Source: an uncultured Flavobacteriaceae bacterium (GTDB lineage Bacteria; Bacteroidota; Bacteroidia; Flavobacteriales; Flavobacteriaceae). Taken from it: a stretch of 48,322 nt of DNA. Below are positions 27,101-35,520 of the stretch, in pieces (the first letter of the stretch is position 1; each line of letters starts with the position of its first letter). The translations under genes were made by a program, and so were the position numbers. The DNA lies in the NCBI GenBank assembly GCA_947486785.1, contig CANKUU010000025.1, positions 1-48,322 on the forward strand, written 5' to 3'. A model generated the notes under the pieces. It made no database searches, was not told the DNA's origin, and saw only the letters and a list, made by a program, of their open reading frames with translations.

Positions 27101-27121
27101 TATTTAAAGTAACTTTAAATA
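27101..27121. promoter_or_regulatory. 21-bp perfect palindrome upstream of the arsenosugar-type locus
   Basis: TATTTAAAGT (27101-27110), a central A, and ACTTTAAATA (27112-27121) form a perfect odd palindrome in the 279-bp divergent region between the patatin and DUF2064 genes. A related TTAAAG/CTTTAA dyad occurs at 35359-35391 before arsS. An operator is the likely reading, but an AT-rich hairpin is the alternative. Confidence 0.5.
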
Positions 27122-27245
27122 CATTTTTTATAAAGTTAAAAAAAACACATCAGTTTGTTGCCCTAACTTTATTACCCTACAAAATATACGCCGACTTGTA
27201 AGCTATTAATAGCTTTACCGACGAAAGAATTGCTAAATTTTATCG

Positions 27246-27253
27246 TAAATTTG
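27246..27253 (+). promoter_or_regulatory. -7 element next to the GTG start of the DUF2064 gene
   Basis: TAAATTTG fits TAnnTTTG exactly. Transcription from it would begin close to the GTG at 27258, giving a leaderless message or one with a leader of a few bases. No TTG lies at the ideal 19-base distance. Confidence 0.45.
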
Positions 27254-27257
27254 ACCT

Positions 27258-27956
27258 GTGCATCGTATCCATCGAAACCAAACAGCAGTTTTAATTTTTG
27301 CTAATTCTTCTCGCGAAGAGTTAAAGCATAAATTAATGACGCATGGCCTTGAATTATTTGATGCACTTACAGCCGCCACTATTAGTACCGTAAAAAAAAG
27401 TAAGCTTCCTTATTTTCATTTTTCAGAAGAAAATCAAATTGGCACTACTTTTGGCGAACGTTTTTCAAATGCCATTCAAGCAATATTTGATAAAGGTTAT
27501 GAGCACGTTATTACCATTGGCAATGATGCTCCTCAATTAAAAGTATCTCATCTTTTAAAAGCACGGTGCGAACTACAGCGAAAAAAAATAGTTTTAGGCC
27601 CTTCCACTGATGGTGGCTTTTATTTATTGGGATTACATAAATCGCAGTTTAACAGGTCTCATTTTACAAAATTGGCATGGCAAACTTCAAAAATAACGAG
27701 AGACCTTATTTCGTTAGTGTCGAAACAAAATACCAATATTGTTTTTTTAGATCGTCTTTTCGATATCGATTCGGTCAAAGATATTAAAGCCATAATAGCA
27801 TTTAACTGGCCTATACCAAAAACCATTTTGGTAGCACTACTTCAAATTTTAAAGCAGAAAATAGAAATACCTTGCTATATTTCTGAAAAGCCTATTACTT
27901 TTAGCTGCTATAAACTTCAAAATAGAGGATCGCCCCTTCCTTTGCCACAATCTTAA
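27258..27956 (+). CDS. DUF2064/TIGR04282 arsenosugar-type glycosyltransferase
   Basis: The 232-residue product has the glycosyltransferase-A-like fold of DUF2064: TAVLIFANSSREELKHK near the N-terminus, then TFGERFSNAIQ, VITIGNDAPQL and GPSTDGGFYLLGL. NCBI names this family TIGR04282 arsenosugar biosynthesis glycosyltransferase because it co-occurs with ArsS; the reaction itself is not proven to my knowledge. The start must be GTG at 27258: a TGA precedes it in frame, and the next ATG (27336) would remove the conserved first strand. SusC follows after 73 bp on the same strand. Confidence 0.8.
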   Translation: MHRIHRNQTAVLIFANSSREELKHKLMTHGLELFDALTAATISTVKKSKLPYFHFSEENQIGTTFGERFSNAIQAIFDKGYEHVITIGNDAPQLKVSHLLKARCELQRKKIVLGPSTDGGFYLLGLHKSQFNRSHFTKLAWQTSKITRDLISLVSKQNTNIVFLDRLFDIDSVKDIKAIIAFNWPIPKTILVALLQILKQKIEIPCYISEKPITFSCYKLQNRGSPLPLPQS

Positions 27957-27973
27957 AGTAGTACTTTTTAGCA

Positions 27974-28004
27974 TATCTGTTTAGAAAAATCCAAAATACA
28001 GATA
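27974..28004. other. Inverted repeat in front of the SusC-like gene
   Basis: TATCTGT (27974-27980) and ACAGATA (27998-28004) are reverse complements with a 17-base loop, 26 bp before the SusC start. It could be an operator or an mRNA hairpin that sets the level of the downstream transport genes. I cannot tell which. Confidence 0.3.
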
Positions 28005-28029
28005 GGCGATACGCATTCAAAAATATTTA

Positions 28030-31000
28030 ATGAAACACATTTTTACAATGCTGGCTCTATGCACATTTGCATTGAGCTATGCTCAAACCACAATTTCTGG
28101 TTTTGTTAGTGACACAAATAAGCAGCCGATACCTTTTGTTAATATACTAGTTTCTGGCACCACAACCGGATCAAGCACAAACGAATTTGGTAAATTCACC
28201 ATTGAAACTGCATTAAATTCAGGCGAGCTCGAGTTTTCAGTCTTGGGTTATAAAACTCATACTATTCGCTTTACAGGATCTCAAACCATCAATGTTGTTC
28301 TAATAGCATCATCAGAAGAGCTTGACGAAGTGGTATTAACAGCCTTGGGTTTAAAAAGAACAACAAAAGAACTTGGTTATGCAGTACAAAGTTTAGATGC
28401 AAAAAGTATTACCGAGGTAAAATCGGTTAATTTCTTGGATAATTTATCTGGAAAACTTGCGGGCGTAACCATATCACAAGGGGCAACAGGAGTGGGTTCT
28501 TCTTCTAAAATAACCATTCGTGGTGAAGCATCCTTTTCTAATAACAATCCGTTATTTGTGGTAGACGGAGTTCCCATAAACAACAATTCGGTCTTTAACT
28601 TTACCAATGAGGCTGCTGCCGGTTTTCAAGAAATAGATTTCGGTAACGGAGCGATGGACGTAAACCCTGACGATATTGCTGAAGTTTCTGTTTTAAAAGG
28701 CCCTAGCGCTGCAGCGCTCTATGGCGCACGCGCCTCAAATGGTGTAATTGTTATTGCTACAAAAGATGGTTCTAAATCTACCGGTTTAGGCATTAGCTAT
28801 AACACGAGCTTCTTTGTAGATTCAGCTTTTAAACTACCTCAGTTTCAAAATAAATATGGCCAAGGTCAAGCCGGGGTTTTTGAGTTTGTAGATGGGCTAG
28901 GCGGTGGCACTAGTGATAATATTACATATAGCTGGGGACCTCAACTAGATGTAGGCAACCTCATTCCGCAATTCGATAGTCCGGTTACACTAGCTAATGG
29001 TACAACAGTGCGAGGTGGTGACACTTCATTATATAGTGGCTTACCTATTCGTGCAACAGCATTCAACTCCAACCCCAATAATCTGAAAAATTTTTACCAA
29101 ACTGGTCTTACTTTCATCAATAATATAGCCATTTCAAATCAATTTAATTCAAATAGCTATCGACTCTCGTTTACCGATTTACGAAGCGAATCTATTATTC
29201 CTGGAGTAGATTTAAATCGCCAAACCATTTCTGCACGTTTAAGGTTTCAACCAAATAGTGCTTTACGTATTACCTCGGCCATTAGCTATATAAATTCTAA
29301 TAGTGATAACCGACCTAGTAATGGCTATGGTTCTGAAAACGCAAACTACTCTCTAGTAGCATGGGGGCCTCGTTCTTTAAACATTGATTCTCTAAGAAAA
29401 TATTGGCAACCTGGCTTAGAGGGAGTTCAGCAATTTTCGTACAACTATACTTTTTTTGATAATCCTTTTTTTATACTTCATGAAAATCGCAATTCTTTTA
29501 ACCGAGATCGTGTTTTCGGAAATGTTTCTGCTAACTATAAAATAAGCCCGCAATTAACAGCCTCACTAATATCAGGAATGGATTATTCGAGCGAAAGAAG
29601 ACGACTACAACGTGCATTTAGCTCTAATCGTTTTAAAAATGGAGGCTACGCAGAACATGATGTTTTTTTTAGAGAAATTAATACTAGCTTTCTCATTAAT
29701 TATAATAACCGATTTAAAAACCTTAAGCTCGATATCTCTTTGGGCGGAAATCGTCTCGATCAAACTGCTTTTACCAATCAATCACAAGCAACCAGCTTAG
29801 CACAACCAGGTATTTTTGCATTATCAAACGCAGCTTCTCCTGTAGAAGTTTTTGAATTTGAATCTAACAAGCGAATCAATAGTTTTTATGGTTTTGCAAA
29901 GTTTGGGTACAAAGATTTTTTATACCTCGACATTACTGGAAGAAATGATTGGTCAAGTGCATTAGCCACACCCTTTTCTGTAGATAACACCTCTTTCTTT
30001 TATCCATCAGTTTCAAGCAGTTTTGTACTTTCAAATAGCATCGATCTACCACAAATAATCTCATTTGCAAAGCTTCGTGCTAGTTGGGCGCAAGTGGGTA
30101 ATGACACCAATCCCTATCAGACAACGGGCGCATTTGTGGCACAAACTCCTTTTAATGGACAACCAACATTTAGTAATCAAAATACAATAGCCAATCCTAA
30201 TTTAAAGCCAGAAAAAACTACAGCCATTGAAGTAGGCGCTGATATTCGCTTTTTTGGAGATCAATTGACTTTCGATATCACATATTTTAATGCCTTAACC
30301 GAAGACCAAATTATTTCGCTACCAATTGGTATTTCTTCAGGCTTTACCCAGCAAGTGGTCAACGGTGGCAAAGTTCGCTCTAAAGGTGTTGAAATTATCA
30401 TGGGTATTTCACCGGTATTCTCTAATAAATTTAGATGGACTAGTTCTTTAAATTTTAGCACCAATCGGGCTACAGTAGAAGATTTACCACAACAAAATGG
30501 TCGCTTAACCCTAGCATACTCCCGCATTTACAATAGTCAAAACCAAACGGTATTTTTTCAGGTAGAAGAAGGAGGACGTATTGGTGACTTATACGGAACA
30601 GGTTATTTAAAAAATGAAAATGGTGATTTTATACTAACGGATGAAGGACGTTATATACCCGATGATAACCTAAAAAAGTTAGGTAATTATAATCCTGATT
30701 TTACCCTTGGTTTTAACAATGAATTTCAGTTTAAAAAATGGAATATGGGGTTTTTAATTGATTGGCGTAAAGGCGGAATCATTGTTTCTAGAACTAGGGC
30801 ATTAGGTAATGTTGGTGGGCAATTAGCCGAGACTGCCTTTAGACCAGAAGAAGGTATTATTGCCGATGGAGTTGTAAATACCGGTAGTACAGAAAATCCG
30901 GTATATACCCCAAATACCGTTGCCGTAAGTGCTGAAAGTTATTACAGACAATTTTACGATAGAAACCATGAAGAAAATAACACCTATGATGCCTCATTTT

Positions 31001-31233
31001 TAAAATTGCGCCAACTATCGATAGGTTATACTTTTGATAAGCTTGCCTTATTTAGCAAAAATACAAGCTTACGCCTTTCGTTAATCGGAAAAAATCTGTT
31101 CGCTATTACTGAAAATCCGCATTTTGACCCAGAGCAACTTGCTGTACAAGGGCAGGGTTTTATTAGCGGTGTAGAAGATATGTCGTACGCAACTACCCGA
31201 AGTATTGGTATTAAGGCAGGGTTTAAATTTTAA
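28030..31233 (+). CDS. SusC/RagA family TonB-dependent outer-membrane receptor
   Basis: The 1067-residue protein has a signal peptide (1-18), a carboxypeptidase-D-like domain (about 20-105: ISGFVSDTNKQPIPFVNILV), a TonB plug (about 110-230: ITIRGEASF, NNPLFVVDGVPINNN, VLKGPSAAALYGARASNGVI) and a long beta barrel ending in a phenylalanine. It imports a ligand captured by the SusD partner, using TonB energy. Normal length. It is placed inside an arsenosugar-associated gene set rather than a polysaccharide locus: no glycoside hydrolase, SusE/F-like gene or hybrid two-component sensor is nearby. The ligand may therefore be a small sugar derivative. Confidence 0.95.
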   Translation: MKHIFTMLALCTFALSYAQTTISGFVSDTNKQPIPFVNILVSGTTTGSSTNEFGKFTIETALNSGELEFSVLGYKTHTIRFTGSQTINVVLIASSEELDEVVLTALGLKRTTKELGYAVQSLDAKSITEVKSVNFLDNLSGKLAGVTISQGATGVGSSSKITIRGEASFSNNNPLFVVDGVPINNNSVFNFTNEAAAGFQEIDFGNGAMDVNPDDIAEVSVLKGPSAAALYGARASNGVIVIATKDGSKSTGLGISYNTSFFVDSAFKLPQFQNKYGQGQAGVFEFVDGLGGGTSDNITYSWGPQLDVGNLIPQFDSPVTLANGTTVRGGDTSLYSGLPIRATAFNSNPNNLKNFYQTGLTFINNIAISNQFNSNSYRLSFTDLRSESIIPGVDLNRQTISARLRFQPNSALRITSAISYINSNSDNRPSNGYGSENANYSLVAWGPRSLNIDSLRKYWQPGLEGVQQFSYNYTFFDNPFFILHENRNSFNRDRVFGNVSANYKISPQLTASLISGMDYSSERRRLQRAFSSNRFKNGGYAEHDVFFREINTSFLINYNNRFKNLKLDISLGGNRLDQTAFTNQSQATSLAQPGIFALSNAASPVEVFEFESNKRINSFYGFAKFGYKDFLYLDITGRNDWSSALATPFSVDNTSFFYPSVSSSFVLSNSIDLPQIISFAKLRASWAQVGNDTNPYQTTGAFVAQTPFNGQPTFSNQNTIANPNLKPEKTTAIEVGADIRFFGDQLTFDITYFNALTEDQIISLPIGISSGFTQQVVNGGKVRSKGVEIIMGISPVFSNKFRWTSSLNFSTNRATVEDLPQQNGRLTLAYSRIYNSQNQTVFFQVEEGGRIGDLYGTGYLKNENGDFILTDEGRYIPDDNLKKLGNYNPDFTLGFNNEFQFKKWNMGFLIDWRKGGIIVSRTRALGNVGGQLAETAFRPEEGIIADGVVNTGSTENPVYTPNTVAVSAESYYRQFYDRNHEENNTYDASFLKLRQLSIGYTFDKLALFSKNTSLRLSLIGKNLFAITENPHFDPEQLAVQGQGFISGVEDMSYATTRSIGIKAGFKF

Positions 31234-31298
31234 TATATTCAATACTTTAAAAACCAAGAAAACAACAGATTACAAATACAATAAAAATATTTTTTAGC

Positions 31299-32783
31299 AT
31301 GAAAAATATAAACCTTTACTTTAACATAAGAACCCTAAAAGCAAGCTTTAGCTTTGTTATAATTTTAGGTGCCTTTACTTTACATCTCTCCTGTACCAAA
31401 GACTTCGAAGAAATAAATACGAACCCAAATGCGCCTGTCTCAGTTCAACCCAGTCTTCTACTGCGTCAAGTAATATATGACTATGGTGAACAAATGTCTT
31501 ATGAAGGTTTTACCGCCGGTAATTTATTAGGGCAATATACTACCGCTTTAGACTTTAACCTATTTGATCGTCACAACCTAAAATCGCCTCAACTGGGTGG
31601 AAACCCTTGGCCTATTTTTTACAAAAATTTAAGGGATAATCAGCTCATTTTAAATCAAGCTACCAGCAACGCTACATTTGCGGTTTATGAGGGACCCTCA
31701 AGAATTCTTAAGGCATATATGGCCGCGGCATTAACCGATATATTTGGTGATGTACCTTATTACAACGCCTTTAGAGGCCAAAATATGACCGTAACCCCAA
31801 GTTATGATACCCAAGAAAGCATCTATACAGGCGATGAAGGTATTTTAGACAATCTTAATAAAGGAATACTGGCGATAGAAAATTATCAAGGCAATCTATC
31901 TTTAGAAGGTGATATATTATTTAATGGAAACTTAGAGCGTTGGGTTCGTTTTGCAAATTCTCTTAAAATTAAATATATCTTACGTATTTCAGGCAAAATT
32001 CCAGTTTCAGAAGACCTACAAAATATTGTTACTTCCGGAAATTTTATTTCAGAAAATTCGCAAAACGCACATTTTAGTTTTACTGATGGTGAACCAAACA
32101 ACTTTAGATTGGCACGTTTGCGTATCGGTGATTTTAACAATTTTGTAATGTCTGAAACTATAGAAGATATCTTAAAAAAATACAATGATAGGCGAATAGC
32201 AACATTATTTAGGCCATATAGTAATAGTGATCAAGGTGATGAATATAACGGTTTACTTAATGGTATAGATGCTACTCAAAACGCAGCCGTACTTTCAGAT
32301 TATTCATTAGCAGGTCGTATTTTTCGAGAAAATACAGGGCAATTAGATGCCAACTTTATGACTAGCATGGAAACTTATTTTCTTTTAGCAGAGGCCGCAC
32401 TAAAAGGATATATTAACGGTGATGCTAAAGACTTTTATGAAACTGGAGTGCGCCAAGCTTTTGACTACTGGCAGGTACAATTACCAGAAGATTATTTAAG
32501 GGGCAGCGCCGCATATGATGCACCAAATGTAAATCCTTTAGAACAAATTATTACTCAAAAATGGATTGCAAATATGATTAACGGTTATGAAGGATGGATA
32601 GAATATCGTAGAACAGGATTTCCAGAACTGCGCACAATTTCGGCAAGTTTAAACGACAATTTAATTCCCGTTCGAATGCCTTATCCTTCAGAAGAAGAAG
32701 CCTTAAATGCAGCTAACTACGCCGAAGCAGCAAAAGCAACAAACGGAAATAGTATCAATGTAAAAGTGTGGTGGCAAGAATAA
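31299..32783 (+). CDS. SusD/RagB family outer-membrane lipoprotein (SusD-like_2 type)
   Basis: The 494-residue product has a lipoprotein signal (LHLSC, lipidated Cys32), then CTKDFEEINTNPNAP. That motif and the rest of the N-terminus are typical of the SusD-like_2 subgroup of nutrient-binding lipoproteins. The helical TPR core and a C-terminal EGWIEYRRTGFPEL segment are present. It acts as the lid of the SusC barrel and binds the ligand at the cell surface. It begins 65 bp after SusC and 32 bp before the symporter gene. Confidence 0.93.
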   Translation: MKNINLYFNIRTLKASFSFVIILGAFTLHLSCTKDFEEINTNPNAPVSVQPSLLLRQVIYDYGEQMSYEGFTAGNLLGQYTTALDFNLFDRHNLKSPQLGGNPWPIFYKNLRDNQLILNQATSNATFAVYEGPSRILKAYMAAALTDIFGDVPYYNAFRGQNMTVTPSYDTQESIYTGDEGILDNLNKGILAIENYQGNLSLEGDILFNGNLERWVRFANSLKIKYILRISGKIPVSEDLQNIVTSGNFISENSQNAHFSFTDGEPNNFRLARLRIGDFNNFVMSETIEDILKKYNDRRIATLFRPYSNSDQGDEYNGLLNGIDATQNAAVLSDYSLAGRIFRENTGQLDANFMTSMETYFLLAEAALKGYINGDAKDFYETGVRQAFDYWQVQLPEDYLRGSAAYDAPNVNPLEQIITQKWIANMINGYEGWIEYRRTGFPELRTISASLNDNLIPVRMPYPSEEEALNAANYAEAAKATNGNSINVKVWWQE

Positions 32784-32815
32784 AAAACAGTAGTATTACT
32801 AAAAAATACTCATAA

Positions 32816-34156
32816 ATGACTGATATACAAATTTGGCAATGGGGTTTAGTTATAGCATCAAGCACGCTGTTATTTCTAGTCTCACCTTGGGCAAAAAATA
32901 CTAATCAGTTTTTTAATGCCATTCAAAAGAAAAAAGCCCCAAATACGTTTCTATTAATGAGTAGTTTGGTGATCTCTTGGATCTTTGCCAAAAGCATTAC
33001 TAATGCAGCAAACTTGGGTTTAGATTATGGTATTGTTGGTGGGGTTGCTTATGCAGCATACTATCTCTCATTTGTGGTTGCAGGTATTATAATTTATAAG
33101 ATGCGAAAAGAAGGTAATATTAAAAGCATCCATCATTTTTTAAATGACAAATTTGGCACAAAAGCCGTAAGAGTATTTTCAATATTAATTGCAATTCGTC
33201 TTTTTAATGAGGTGTGGAGTAATACCATGGTTATTGGTTCATATTTCGGCGATATTGGCTCTAGCCATTACTACTGGGCCATCATTATTTTTACCTTATT
33301 TACATTAAGTTATGTTCTTAAAGGTGGCATGAGTAGTTCTATTTTTACTGATGTCATTCAAACTGGGCTGTTCGCTATTTTACTGTTTGTAATTTTGTTT
33401 TACATTTTAGGCCCACAAAGTACCTTTACTACTAAAGAAGTACTTTCTTCTGGAGTTTGGTCTTTTGAAATGGGGTTAAATCTTCTGTTTGCAGCAGCTT
33501 TACAATCGCTTAGTTATCCCTTTCATGACCCCGTACTTACGGATAGAGGTTTTATAAGCAGCCCTAAAGTAACCTTAAAGAGCTTTTTATGGGCAGGGTT
33601 ATTAGGAGCTTTATGTATTATACTATTCAGTATTATTGGTGTGTACGCAAGGGCACAAGGATTTGAAGGCCAAGCTGCTGTTGAAGTTGGTAAGGCTTTT
33701 GGTGTGATTATTTTGTTGATTATAAATTTTATTATGATTACCTCAGCGGCATCTACACTAGATTCCACTTTTTCATCCTTTTCAAAATTAACGGCTATTG
33801 ATCTTAAAATGGGGAAAAATCTAAAATTTGGACGCCTGTCGATGATTGTTATTGCAATTTTAGGTACGCTGCCCGTATTTTTTGATGCAGCAATACTCTC
33901 GGCAACCACTATAAGTGGTACCATGGTTATCGGACTTACCCCTATTTTTATATTTTGGAAATCGAAAGCACCCAAAATAAGTTTTCATTTAAGTGTTTTT
34001 TGTGGTATTATTTTTGGATTTCTACTAGTTTTTAAGGTTTTCCCAAAAAGCTTAATTTTTACTGATGGTAACCATGCAGACTTACTCTGGATTAATTTTT
34101 GGGGAATATTATGTTGTTTAATTCTTTATTTTATACCGACTTGGATAAAAAAATAA
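32816..34156 (+). CDS. Sodium:solute symporter (SSS family)
   Basis: The 446-residue product has about 12-13 membrane helices and the layout of the SSS family, with WIFAKSITNAANLGLDYG in the early helices, RLFNEVWSNTMVIGSYFG, and SAASTLDSTFSSFSKLTA, which corresponds to the sodium-site segment. It would carry a small organic solute across the inner membrane with Na+. As it directly follows SusC and SusD, the same ligand may pass from the surface to the cytoplasm. The end overlaps the next gene by 46 bp, which couples the two. Confidence 0.88.
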   Translation: MTDIQIWQWGLVIASSTLLFLVSPWAKNTNQFFNAIQKKKAPNTFLLMSSLVISWIFAKSITNAANLGLDYGIVGGVAYAAYYLSFVVAGIIIYKMRKEGNIKSIHHFLNDKFGTKAVRVFSILIAIRLFNEVWSNTMVIGSYFGDIGSSHYYWAIIIFTLFTLSYVLKGGMSSSIFTDVIQTGLFAILLFVILFYILGPQSTFTTKEVLSSGVWSFEMGLNLLFAAALQSLSYPFHDPVLTDRGFISSPKVTLKSFLWAGLLGALCIILFSIIGVYARAQGFEGQAAVEVGKAFGVIILLIINFIMITSAASTLDSTFSSFSKLTAIDLKMGKNLKFGRLSMIVIAILGTLPVFFDAAILSATTISGTMVIGLTPIFIFWKSKAPKISFHLSVFCGIIFGFLLVFKVFPKSLIFTDGNHADLLWINFWGILCCLILYFIPTWIKK

Positions 34157-35343
34157 AACATATCGGAACTAAAACTGATAAATTACTACTTTTCGGTGGA
34201 GTTTACAGTAATCTACAAGCACTAGCGCAGTTAAAAGCCATCGCAGAGTCTCATAACATAAGCGCTAAGAACTGCATCTGTACCGGCGATATTACAGGTT
34301 ACTGCGCTCAACCTGAAGAAACGATACAACTGTTTCGACAGTGGGGTGCCTTAAGTGTTGCAGGTAACGTAGAACTACAATTGGCAACAGATAGCGACGA
34401 TTGCGGATGCGATTTTAAAGAAGGAAGTCGTTGCGATAGTTTCTCTAAAACCTGGTTTCCATACACAAAAGGGCGCTTGTCTAAGAATTCATTTGAATGG
34501 ATGGCCACTATACCAAAGAACATCAGTTTTGACTATGCTGGCAAAAAGATTACCGTAGTACATGGTAGTTATTCTAATATTTCAGAATTTATCTACCAAT
34601 CTTCTCCAGAAAAAAACAAATTAAAGGTTTTTGAAGAAACACATAGTGATGTAATTATTGCTGGCCATTGTGGTTTGCCTTTTCATCAACATTTACAAGA
34701 TAAATTATGGCTCAACCCCGGTGTAATTGGCATGCCTGCGAACGATGGCACAACTCGTGTTTGGTATATTATACTAGATATAGAAAATGGAAATCTAAAA
34801 TATACACATCGGTCTTTTACTTATGAGCATAAAATTACGCAACGGCTTATGCAACAAAACCACCTTCCAGAAGAATATGCTAGTACTTTAAGTTCTGGTC
34901 TGTGGGATAATATGGAAATTTTACCCGAAATCGAAAAAATGGGGCAGGGTATACCAATTCAATTAGACAAAACACAAGAATATATAGCACCTAAAACCAA
35001 AAAAACAATGGCAGATTCGTATTACAACCCTAAAGATTTAAGAAAATTTGGAAAAATTACAGAATGGAGCGAAGAACTTGGCAACAAATTTTTCGAATAT
35101 TATGGTAAGGTTTTCGAAGAAGGCGCACTAAGTGCAAGAGAAAAGTCATTAATTGCACTTGCGGTTTCACATGTAGTAAAGTGCCCGTATTGTATAGATG
35201 CCTACACCAAAGACGGTTTACAAAAAGGAATTACCAAAGAAGAAATGATGGAGGCCGTTCATGTGGGTGCAGCTATTGAAAGCGGAGCAACACTTGTTCA
35301 CGGAGTTCAAATGATGAATAAATATGATAAATTAAGTATGTAA
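34111..35343 (+). CDS. Degenerate metallophosphoesterase fused to an ArsS-associated peroxidase-like domain
   Basis: Numbering is from the ATG at 34111 (410 residues). Residues 22-240 are a metallophosphoesterase of the YfcE/MJ0936 type, with altered motifs: DxH is GxY (30-32), GNHD is GNVE (85-88) and GHxH is GHCG (185-188). By family knowledge, the ligands of one metal site are largely lost (Gly30, Tyr32, Gly188), while those of the other are kept (Asp60, Asn86, His151, His186). Cysteines at 55, 57, 65, 98, 100, 108 and 187 are unusual. Residues 300-410, beginning with Met300, match the arsenosugar-associated peroxidase-like/carboxymuconolactone decarboxylase family, with CPYC (358-361) and VHVGAAIESGATLVHGVQMMNK. 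It overlaps the symporter gene by 46 bp. A later TTG start is possible. Confidence 0.82.
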   Translation: MLFNSLFYTDLDKKIKHIGTKTDKLLLFGGVYSNLQALAQLKAIAESHNISAKNCICTGDITGYCAQPEETIQLFRQWGALSVAGNVELQLATDSDDCGCDFKEGSRCDSFSKTWFPYTKGRLSKNSFEWMATIPKNISFDYAGKKITVVHGSYSNISEFIYQSSPEKNKLKVFEETHSDVIIAGHCGLPFHQHLQDKLWLNPGVIGMPANDGTTRVWYIILDIENGNLKYTHRSFTYEHKITQRLMQQNHLPEEYASTLSSGLWDNMEILPEIEKMGQGIPIQLDKTQEYIAPKTKKTMADSYYNPKDLRKFGKITEWSEELGNKFFEYYGKVFEEGALSAREKSLIALAVSHVVKCPYCIDAYTKDGLQKGITKEEMMEAVHVGAAIESGATLVHGVQMMNKYDKLSM

Positions 35344-35358
35344 TTGTAGGGCAAACCT

Positions 35359-35392
35359 AAAATTACTTAAAGTTACACTTTAAGTAATTTTT
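35359..35392 (+). terminator. Hairpin between the fusion gene and arsS
   Basis: AAAATTACTTAAAG (35359-35372) and CTTTAAGTAATTTT (35378-35391) are perfectly complementary with a 5-base loop, followed by a T. It lies 15 bp after the stop codon. It is AT-rich, so it may be a weak terminator or attenuator that separates arsS from the transport genes. It also contains the TTAAAG/CTTTAA dyad found at 27101, so an operator is an alternative. Confidence 0.6.
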
Positions 35393-35520
35393 AAATTTAG
35401 CTGTTTACAAATGAAATAAAATATTTGGTAACAGTCTACATAAAAAATTTACGGTAAAAAGTATTCCGTATCTCATAAGAATATAGATTAAGTTAACTTT
35501 TTAGGTTAAAGAAGAACAAA

